This document shows positions 1 to 5,902 of a stretch of DNA of 7,922 bases, piece by piece. Position 1 is the first letter of the stretch; the number at the start of each line of letters is the position of its first letter. This stretch comes from Flavobacteriales bacterium UBA6049 (GTDB lineage: Bacteria; Bacteroidota; Bacteroidia; Flavobacteriales_G; Salibacteraceae), in the NCBI GenBank assembly GCA_002429085.1, contig DIYR01000061.1, forward strand, positions 1 through 7,922. The letters run 5' to 3'. The notes beneath the pieces are model-generated. The model worked only from the letters and a program-made list of their open reading frames with translations. It had not been told where the DNA came from and did not search any database. A program made the translations under genes and the position numbers.

Positions 1-1311
1 GGTCGTGGTACAGATATCAAGTTATCAGACGCAACTAAAGAATCTGGTGGTTTAGCGATTATTGGTACAGAACGTCACGATTCTAGACGTGTAGACCGTC
101 AGTTACGTGGTCGTGCTGGTCGTCAAGGTGATGTTGGTTCTTCTCAATTCTTCGTTTCGTTAGAAGATAACTTGATGCGTTTATTCGGATCAGATCGTAT
201 TGCGAAACTGATGGATAGAATGGGGCACGTAGAAGGAGAAGTGATTCAGCATGGAATGATTTCTAAGTCTATCGAGCGCGCTCAGAAAAAGGTAGAAGAA
301 AACAACTTTGGTGTGCGTAAGCACTTGTTAGAGTATGATGACGTAATGAACCAGCAGCGTGAGGTAATCTACAAACGTAGACGCCATGCATTGTTTGGAG
401 AGCGTTTAAAAGTTGATATCGCGAATAGCATCTACGATTTAGTAGAAGGCATCATTGGCGATTACCAACCAGTAAAAGACTACAACGGGTTCAAGCTAGA
501 ATTGATTGGAACTCTACACATAGAAACACCAGTTTCTGAAGAAGAGTTCTTGAAAATCAATGCACAAGACTTAATAGATCAAGTATACGAGCGTACGATC
601 CAAAACTACTTGGAGAAGTTGCGTAAAACGGCACAAATTGTTTACCCAGTTGTAAAACAAGTGCACGAAGATCCAAATGCGAACTTCATCAATATGGTAG
701 TTCCATTTACCGATGGTAGAAGAGGAATTCAAGTAGTGGCTAACCTCGAAAAATCATTCAATACAGAAGGTCAAGAAGTAATGGATGCGCTAGAAAGAAG
801 CGTAACTCTTGCTATGATTGATCAGCATTGGAAAGAGCACTTACGCGAAATGGACGACTTGCGTCAATCAGTTCGTGGTGCGGTATACGAGCAAAAAGAT
901 CCGTTATTGATTTATAAGTTCGAGTCGTTCGAGTTGTTCAAGAAAATGGTTCAAGCCATTGGTAAAGAAATCATCTCATTCTTAATTAATGCACAATTGC
1001 CGCAAGCAGAAGGACAAGCACCAGTGCGCGAAGCAAAAGTGGTTGAGCAGAAAACAGACATGAGCAAATTATCTGCTCGCAAAGATGAGTTACCATCAGA
1101 GGCAACAGGAGGTCAGAAATACAACGATCCGAGTGCTAATAAAGAACCAGAAAAGAAAACTCCAGTAACGGTAGAAAAAACAATTGGTCGTAACGAGCGT
1201 GTAGAAATCATCAACCTAATGACAGGAGAAGTTAAAGAGTTGAAGTTTAAACAAGCAGAGCCGTTGTTACAGTCTGGTCAATGGAGATTAAAAGAAGGTG
1301 CAAAGGCGTAA
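1..1311 (+). CDS. secA: Preprotein translocase ATPase SecA, C-terminal part (5' end outside window)
   Basis: SecA is the ATP-driven motor that pushes unfolded preproteins through the SecYEG channel at the inner membrane. The reading frame is open from base 1, so this is the last 436 residues of a protein that in this phylum usually has about 1,000-1,100; the nucleotide-binding domain 1 and the preprotein cross-linking domain lie upstream. The fragment starts in helicase motif V (GRGTDIKL, residues 1-8). Motif VI follows (QLRGRAGRQGD, 34-44), then the helical wing and scaffold region, including the diagnostic WKEHL at W277 and the YEQKDPLLIYKFE segment. The tail is charged and low in complexity, and ends in IGRNERVEII...FKQAEPLL (from about residue 395) with no cysteines, so the zinc-binding C-terminal motif of E. 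coli SecA is absent. A TTG or ATG inside the frame near 172 is not a start. It stops at TAA 1309-1311, and a terminator follows. Confidence 0.98.
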   Translation, partial: GRGTDIKLSDATKESGGLAIIGTERHDSRRVDRQLRGRAGRQGDVGSSQFFVSLEDNLMRLFGSDRIAKLMDRMGHVEGEVIQHGMISKSIERAQKKVEENNFGVRKHLLEYDDVMNQQREVIYKRRRHALFGERLKVDIANSIYDLVEGIIGDYQPVKDYNGFKLELIGTLHIETPVSEEEFLKINAQDLIDQVYERTIQNYLEKLRKTAQIVYPVVKQVHEDPNANFINMVVPFTDGRRGIQVVANLEKSFNTEGQEVMDALERSVTLAMIDQHWKEHLREMDDLRQSVRGAVYEQKDPLLIYKFESFELFKKMVQAIGKEIISFLINAQLPQAEGQAPVREAKVVEQKTDMSKLSARKDELPSEATGGQKYNDPSANKEPEKKTPVTVEKTIGRNERVEIINLMTGEVKELKFKQAEPLLQSGQWRLKEGAKA

Positions 1312-1333
1312 GCCAAGCTTCTTAATAAGATAG

Positions 1334-1369
1334 AAACGCGATGTGGTTGTAACTGCATCGCGTTTTTTT
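1334..1369 (+). terminator. Intrinsic (Rho-independent) terminator of secA
   Basis: A 10-bp perfect inverted repeat, AAACGCGATG (1334-1343) and CATCGCGTTT (1356-1365), encloses a 12-nt loop and runs into a continuous T tract (1363-1369). It begins 22 bp after the secA stop codon and lies 50 bp before the next gene, so it should separate secA transcription from the downstream exported-protein gene. The GC-rich core followed by T's on the plus strand fits termination of rightward transcription. Confidence 0.9.
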
Positions 1370-1419
1370 ATAGCACTGGTATAAAAATTGGATATTTATA
1401 CCTCTCCTAATCTAGGTTC

Positions 1420-2925
1420 ATGAGGTTCATTTTTTTACTTCTGTTGTTCGTTCCATTGGTATCGCTTGGGCAAGTGTTCAATCGCTTTTGGCCTAATTCT
1501 ATGATTGAGTCAATCAACAGAAACCCTCAGCAATCAACAGGAATCATCAACAGCGATACGCTTTTTAATTATCAGCAAACAGAATCAGGAGCCTATTTCT
1601 ACAACTTAAGAGCTCAGTATAAGCTTACAAGAAATGCAGACCAATCTTTTCAAATAGGAGTGTTTTCAAGAGACTCTGTTATTTCTACTACAGCTCCGTA
1701 TTACACAAATTACTACACTCAAGATTCTGTTAAATACCTCATGCTTGTTAAACAAGCTGATTACAGAGATTCAACCGTCTATTTTCCAAATGGAGTGGTG
1801 GCATATAGAGAAACAATTTCAGATACTTCTTATGCTATACATAAAGGCGATTCAACCGAAAAAAATACCATGTATACGTATGTTGAGCATGGAAAACAGA
1901 AAGTTTATACCGTTACAAAAGACACCTTGATTTACGGTGTTCCAGGTGGAGTGTCTTTCGAAATCAGAAATGGAGATACCATACGGTATAGCCTAAAAGA
2001 TCAGAATCAGCGGATATATACCCAGATAGGTGAATGGAAAACAATTCAACATCAAGTAAAAGGAACCGATACCTTGATACTTGAAACCTATCAAGGCGAT
2101 ACAAACATTCTTACTATTTACAAACAAGATAGTATCTACACTTATGGGAACTGGAAAAGTGCTTCACCCTACCTCTATGCAGGCGATAGAATTACTGGAA
2201 ATAGTGTGCTCGAATATTTCTATCAAGGTAAAGTGAGAAGCAGATTAGTTACCACACAAACTAAAGATGGCTACATCAAAAAAGAGTTTGATTTTAAAGA
2301 TGACAAAGAGGAACTGGTTCGAAAGGAAGTTAAAACCCCAACAAGACATACGGTTCTTTCATTCAATAATGGTAAGCAAATCACCAAATCGGTTTCCGAG
2401 TGGGATGGAAGTACATTGTTAAAAACAACTGTGTGGCATAAAGGCGAAAAGCAAGTGTATTACCCACAAGACTTAGTAATTGAGAACCCTCAATGCGGGT
2501 TTAGAGTTCAGCCAAGACCAGATCAGCTTATTCCTCTGGTAGACTCTGTACATGTCCGTTTAAACGGAGAATTACTTGAACATGCATACTACAATCAACT
2601 ATTCTTTAAAGTTGACGACAGATGGATGGATTTAGAACTCTTTGAAGACTATTTGGTAAAAAGCTATGTAAGGTCAATAGAGTCTCCAGAGCAAGGAATA
2701 AAACTCGTTTTCAAAGCAATTGAAAGTCAATCTAAAATGCGAGCAAATGGGCCTTATCGTTGGAAAGAATTGTTCGGTAGCAATGCTAAGCCAAGCGAGT
2801 TTACCTATGGTTTATCCATTGATGGGAAAGAGAGAAGAATTAAATCGTTAGACGTAACGCTATTCATGGGTTTAACAGCTACTTATAGAAGCTCAGATAA
2901 GTACATTGATAATGCGTGTAAGTAG
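1420..2925 (+). CDS. Exported protein of unknown function, strand-rich with DS/DT segments
   Basis: I do not recognise this family. The 501-residue product begins with a clear type I signal peptide: MR, then a hydrophobic stretch (residues 3-16), then SLGQ, giving likely cleavage near residue 17-18. There is no lipobox cysteine, so it should be a periplasmic, outer-membrane-associated or secreted soluble protein. Residues 40-250 are rich in aromatic, beta-prone short strands. Many carry an Asp-Ser or Asp-Thr pair (for example at D46, D85, D102, D117, D135, D168, D186, D217, D227, D237) at irregular spacing of about 9-40 residues. Segments such as VYFPNGVVAYRET (120-132) and YFYQGKVRSR (266-275) faintly resemble MORN/YwqK-type strands. 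The C-terminal third (about 355-501) looks like a separate domain; the only cysteines are C359 and C500. No Por-type sorting tail is obvious. The ATG at 1420 is chosen because the signal peptide starts there directly. The gene stands alone between a terminator and the mevalonate genes. Confidence 0.85.
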   Translation: MRFIFLLLLFVPLVSLGQVFNRFWPNSMIESINRNPQQSTGIINSDTLFNYQQTESGAYFYNLRAQYKLTRNADQSFQIGVFSRDSVISTTAPYYTNYYTQDSVKYLMLVKQADYRDSTVYFPNGVVAYRETISDTSYAIHKGDSTEKNTMYTYVEHGKQKVYTVTKDTLIYGVPGGVSFEIRNGDTIRYSLKDQNQRIYTQIGEWKTIQHQVKGTDTLILETYQGDTNILTIYKQDSIYTYGNWKSASPYLYAGDRITGNSVLEYFYQGKVRSRLVTTQTKDGYIKKEFDFKDDKEELVRKEVKTPTRHTVLSFNNGKQITKSVSEWDGSTLLKTTVWHKGEKQVYYPQDLVIENPQCGFRVQPRPDQLIPLVDSVHVRLNGELLEHAYYNQLFFKVDDRWMDLELFEDYLVKSYVRSIESPEQGIKLVFKAIESQSKMRANGPYRWKELFGSNAKPSEFTYGLSIDGKERRIKSLDVTLFMGLTATYRSSDKYIDNACK

Positions 2926-3068
2926 TATTCTTCATTCTTGAATAGTTTCATTTCGCATTTTATGGTTTTCAAACCACAGATGTAATTCCCAATTCCAACT
3001 TTAAGATATTTTTACACTCTTCAGATAACAATACCGTATGAAAGCGGTTTAGGTACAAACTCTCTTAT

Positions 3069-4388
3069 ATGTTAGGTACATACATCAAAGGATTCTCCAA
3101 ACTCACCAAAGCAGAAAAAATCGATTGGTTGGCAAACAACTATTTCGAAAACCCAGAAGAGGGGAAGGCCTTGCTACAAAACTATTGGCATGCAGATGCG
3201 AAAACGCAAAAGCTGCACGATGAATTCATCGAGAATACGTTGACTAATTACTATTTGCCGTTTGGTGTAGCTCCAAACTTTAAAATAGATGATGAAATCT
3301 TTACCCTGCCAATGGCTATTGAAGAAAGCTCGGTAGTAGCTGCTGCGGCAAAGTCAGCATCTTTTTGGTTCAATAGAGGCGGTTTCAAAACCGAAATTAT
3401 CGGAACCAAAAAAGTAGGTCACGTTCACTTTGTGTATTACGGAGATTCCAACAAGTTGTGGGAATTCATTAACGAGATTAAGAATAAGTTCTACGAAGAC
3501 ACAGCAGATATCACCGAGAACATGCGGAAGCGTGGTGGAGGAATTCAAGATATTATGCTGATCGATAAAACCTTCGAAGAGCCAAATTACTACCAGTTAA
3601 AAGCAACGTTCGAAACCGTTGATTCAATGGGTGCGAACTTCATCAATACTTGTTTAGAGCAATTTTCTCAAACGTTACAGCGAGAGATTCAAACCTCTGA
3701 CAGGTTTACTGAAGAAGAGAAGCAGATTCAAATCATCATGTGTATCCTTAGTAACTATACACCAGAATGTTTGGTGAGAGCTGAGGTAAGTTGTCCAATT
3801 GAAGAGCTAGCAACAGATGATGTTTCGGCAGAAGAATTCGTTCAAAAATTTGAGAGAGCAGTTCACGTAGCTCGCATAGAGCCTTACCGCGCAACTACGC
3901 ATAACAAAGGAATTATGAATGGAATTGATGCCGTTGTAATTGCAACTGGAAACGATTTTAGAGCCATTGAAGCAGCTTGTCATACCTATGCCGCTCGCAG
4001 TGGTCAATACCGTTCGTTAACCGATTGCGAAGTGAAAGATGGTGTTTTCCGTTTTTGGATTGAAGTGCCATTAGCATTAGGAACGGTTGGCGGATTAACC
4101 AAACTGCATCCAGTAGTAAAACTAGCGCATGAGATGTTAGGCAGACCATCAGCCAAAAAATTAATGGGAATGGTAGCAGCGTCTGGTTTAGCACAAAATT
4201 TTGGTGCATTGAGAGCTTTGGTAACTACTGGAATTCAAAAAGGCCACATGAAAATGCACTTGTTGAATGTCTTGAATCAATTGGGAGCTACAGAAGAAGA
4301 AAAGCAGCAAATGGTAGCTTATTTCAAAGACAAAGTGCCTCATTATAACGAAATCGTAAAAGGTTATAACGACCTTAAAAACGCATGA
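3069..4388 (+). CDS. mvaA: Hydroxymethylglutaryl-CoA reductase, class II (bacterial type)
   Basis: It interconverts HMG-CoA and mevalonate with NAD(P)(H) in the cytosol, the committed step of the mevalonate route to isoprenoids. The 439-residue length is normal for the soluble class II enzymes (P. mevalonii type, about 430), and there are no membrane segments. Visible signatures are MAIEESSVVAAAAK (82-95), with E86 as the likely catalytic glutamate; DSMGAN (185-190), the dinucleotide-binding loop; HNKGIMNGID (278-287), with catalytic K280 and N284; IATGND (291-296), with D296; and QKGHMKMH (390-397), with catalytic H393. The spacings K280-D296 (16) and K280-H393 (113) closely match K267, D283 and H381 of the P. 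mevalonii enzyme, so it should be active. The Asp at the start of the DSMGAN loop hints at NADH preference (inference). The start at 3069 gives the usual GFSKLTKAEK N-terminus. Its stop overlaps the next gene by 4 bp, indicating a two-gene operon. Confidence 0.97.
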   Translation: MLGTYIKGFSKLTKAEKIDWLANNYFENPEEGKALLQNYWHADAKTQKLHDEFIENTLTNYYLPFGVAPNFKIDDEIFTLPMAIEESSVVAAAAKSASFWFNRGGFKTEIIGTKKVGHVHFVYYGDSNKLWEFINEIKNKFYEDTADITENMRKRGGGIQDIMLIDKTFEEPNYYQLKATFETVDSMGANFINTCLEQFSQTLQREIQTSDRFTEEEKQIQIIMCILSNYTPECLVRAEVSCPIEELATDDVSAEEFVQKFERAVHVARIEPYRATTHNKGIMNGIDAVVIATGNDFRAIEAACHTYAARSGQYRSLTDCEVKDGVFRFWIEVPLALGTVGGLTKLHPVVKLAHEMLGRPSAKKLMGMVAASGLAQNFGALRALVTTGIQKGHMKMHLLNVLNQLGATEEEKQQMVAYFKDKVPHYNEIVKGYNDLKNA

Positions 4389-5266
4389 CACATTCGTTTA
4401 GAGCCAACGGAAAGCTCTTACTAAGTGGAGAATATACCGTGTTGGATGGTGCGAAAGCATTGGCCATTCCAACCAAGCTGGGGCAAACACTGAGCGTTAC
4501 CCAAGAAGACTCTAATCAGAGAAAGCTATCGTGGAAGAGTTTTAACCACGATGGCTCACTTTGGTTCGAGGCATTGTTCGATAGAAATCTTCAAATTCTT
4601 CATGCAGATCAGGTTGATGTTGCCGAACGACTGCAAAATCTATTAGTAAAAGCCATTCAAGCTAATCCAGATTTTTACGCTGAGCAATATTGGTATGAAG
4701 CAGAAACACACTTAGAGTTCAACAGAGAATGGGGCTTAGGATCAAGCAGTACGTTGGTTAGTCTAATCGCTCAATGGGCAGAGGTTGATGCCTTCGAACT
4801 ATTGCAGAATACTTTTGGCGGAAGTGGATACGATGTAATGTGTGCCACAGCCCAAAATCCGATTACTTTTCAACTGATAGATGGTAAACCAATTGTTCAA
4901 GAGGTAGATTTTGATCCAGCTTTCAAACAAGAGTTATCGTTTTACTACACAGGAAATAAGCAATACAGTAACAAAGAAGTAACGCGTTATCGTGAGTTGG
5001 ACTTTGATAGGGCAAAAGCTGTTCAGCACATCAATCGTTTAACAGATAGCTTTCTTGTTTGTAGTTCCATACAAGAGTTTCAAAAGCTCATAGATGAGCA
5101 CGAAAATTTGATGAGCGAAATACTTAGAATGCCAAAAGCAAAAGAGTTATTACTTCCAAATTATAGTGGAAGTGTAAAATCACTAGGTGCTTGGGGAGGA
5201 GACTTCGTACTGCTTGCAGGGGAGCGTATGGAAGGAGCTATTCCGTTTGATGAGATGGGTTATTAA
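4385..5266 (+). CDS. GHMP-superfamily kinase, GYDIA-like family; candidate phosphomevalonate kinase
   Basis: This is a small-molecule kinase of the galactokinase / homoserine / mevalonate / phosphomevalonate kinase fold. Seen in its 293 residues are the N-terminal motif ANGKLLLSGEYTVLDG (7-22), the ATP-binding motif EWGLGSSSTLVS (115-126), GGSGYDVMCATA (145-156), where D150 occupies the position of the catalytic Asp, and LGAWGGDFVL (267-276) in place of the third, glycine-rich GHMP motif. The GYDV sequence marks it as a variant of the Bacteroidota 'GYDIA' kinase family, which is typically found beside HMG-CoA reductase. It starts inside the stop codon of the reductase gene (ATGA overlap), so the two are almost certainly co-translated. 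Because mevalonate kinase and the decarboxylase are both nearby and no other phosphomevalonate kinase is seen, I infer ATP-dependent phosphorylation of 5-phosphomevalonate; a different substrate remains possible. The C-terminus stops only 17 residues after the glycine-rich motif, which seems short. GHMP kinase fold confidence is high, substrate confidence moderate. Confidence 0.9.
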   Translation: MTHSFRANGKLLLSGEYTVLDGAKALAIPTKLGQTLSVTQEDSNQRKLSWKSFNHDGSLWFEALFDRNLQILHADQVDVAERLQNLLVKAIQANPDFYAEQYWYEAETHLEFNREWGLGSSSTLVSLIAQWAEVDAFELLQNTFGGSGYDVMCATAQNPITFQLIDGKPIVQEVDFDPAFKQELSFYYTGNKQYSNKEVTRYRELDFDRAKAVQHINRLTDSFLVCSSIQEFQKLIDEHENLMSEILRMPKAKELLLPNYSGSVKSLGAWGGDFVLLAGERMEGAIPFDEMGY

Positions 5267-5298
5267 AACCCGACAAATGGGATTATCTGTTAAGAGAA

Positions 5299-5763
5299 TT
5301 AATGACACAACACATTAGCTGCCCAAGTAGCCATCAGAAGGTGGGGCTTCGCTTTTCCCATAAAACCCAAAGATTGCACATAGCCTCGCGCTGCATTCAA
5401 TAACTTATTGCTCGGAAAGCTAGGATCTTCGTTAAAGTCCATATCTACTTGATCAACAACAATTCCACATTCATTTTCGATGAATTGAGCAATTTCAACC
5501 GAGCGTTCTACTTCGTTCCACAATCTAGTCCACATATCGTTGATTCGTGGTAACTTTTCCTTGTAGTACAATACATGGGCACCACGCCTCGGAAAACGAA
5601 TAACAACAGTGGTGGCATATACCGTAAAATTGCTGTAGTTCTGGCTGTCACAACCTACGTGAACTTGACAATCTGGGTGCTTAGCAACAAAATCTACCAA
5701 GTAGGGTTTAAGGTCTACCGACTTATGCCGGGAAAGTGTTTTGAATGTTTTTGTTGTTTCCAT
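5299..5763 (-). CDS. RNase H-like protein of the YkuK/DUF458 type
   Basis: This is a 154-residue cytosolic protein with no signal peptide or membrane segment. The pattern matches the RNase H-fold family named after Bacillus YkuK (PF04308). An N-terminal strand carries HVGCDSQNYS (35-44, D39 the first candidate metal ligand), followed by paired strands TVYATTVVIRF (47-57) and AHVLYYKEKL (62-71). A helix with E84, E86 and E90 comes next, then the acidic strand VVDQVDMDFNED (102-113), and a C-terminal segment KPHLLMATWAANVLCH (139-154) resembling the 'pD.waAs.vAd..c' ending of the family. The presence of acidic residues suggests a nuclease, but activity and substrate are unproven for this family. 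The gene converges on the GHMP kinase gene (32 bp between the stop codons) and is divergent from the decarboxylase gene, so it is not in either mevalonate operon although it sits between them. The ATG at 5763 is the natural start; upstream is a 139-bp shared intergenic region. Confidence 0.82.
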   Translation of the reverse strand: METTKTFKTLSRHKSVDLKPYLVDFVAKHPDCQVHVGCDSQNYSNFTVYATTVVIRFPRRGAHVLYYKEKLPRINDMWTRLWNEVERSVEIAQFIENECGIVVDQVDMDFNEDPSFPSNKLLNAARGYVQSLGFMGKAKPHLLMATWAANVLCH

Positions 5764-5902
5764 CTCGCATTCAAGTTAACAACTATCTCGTAAAAAAGAT
5801 GTGAATGAGGTACTTAGCACATAGATTTAATAATTCCCTAAGGTTGAATTATTCATGTAAGCAGCCATTTCACAATTAAAGCTTAAAACACATTTTTGCA
5901 TC
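5764..5902. promoter_or_regulatory. Divergent intergenic region with probable promoters for both flanking genes
   Basis: This 139-bp AT-rich gap separates the leftward YkuK-like gene from the rightward decarboxylase gene, so it must hold the promoters of both. On the plus strand CATTTTTG (5891-5898) differs by one base from the Bacteroidota -7 consensus TAnnTTTG, but it ends only 4 bp before the ATG and I see no TTG at the proper -33 distance. If used, the decarboxylase mRNA would be nearly leaderless. On the minus strand TAACTTG, just upstream of the YkuK-like start, is a one-base-deleted version of the same element. Location is supported by gene layout; exact elements are weak. Confidence 0.4.

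Noticed and set aside
1745..1930. 61-codon plus-strand frame inside the exported-protein gene
   Set aside because: It is an out-of-frame shadow of the larger gene, which has a signal peptide and continuous coding character.
2963..2976. Inverted repeat TGGTTT-TC-AAACCA upstream of HMG-CoA reductase
   Set aside because: A short near-perfect palindrome could be an operator, but a single copy of this size is expected by chance in AT-rich intergenic DNA and it is far from any recognisable promoter.
3007..3014. TATTTTTA as a -7 promoter element for HMG-CoA reductase
   Set aside because: It lacks the final G of the Bacteroidota consensus and has no TTG at the -33 distance. A promoter surely lies in 2926-3068 but cannot be placed.
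3354..4391. Several minus-strand open frames opposite the HMG-CoA reductase gene (3354-3548, 3807-4007, 3958-4209, 4188-4391)
   Set aside because: All lie fully or almost fully antisense to a strongly conserved gene, mutually overlap, and their translations show no domain-like pattern; they are chance frames.
5200..5266. Frameshift explaining the short end of the GHMP kinase
   Set aside because: The other two frames give no better continuation and the existing frame ends in a family-like final strand, so a deletion is more likely than a sequencing or natural frameshift.
5257..5271. Small hairpin GGGTT-ATTAA-AACCC over the GHMP kinase stop codon
   Set aside because: It has only five base pairs and no T tract on either strand, so I cannot call it a terminator for the convergent gene pair.
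5575..5793. 72-codon plus-strand frame opposite the YkuK-like gene
   Set aside because: It is antisense to a recognisable RNase H-like protein and has no domain pattern of its own.
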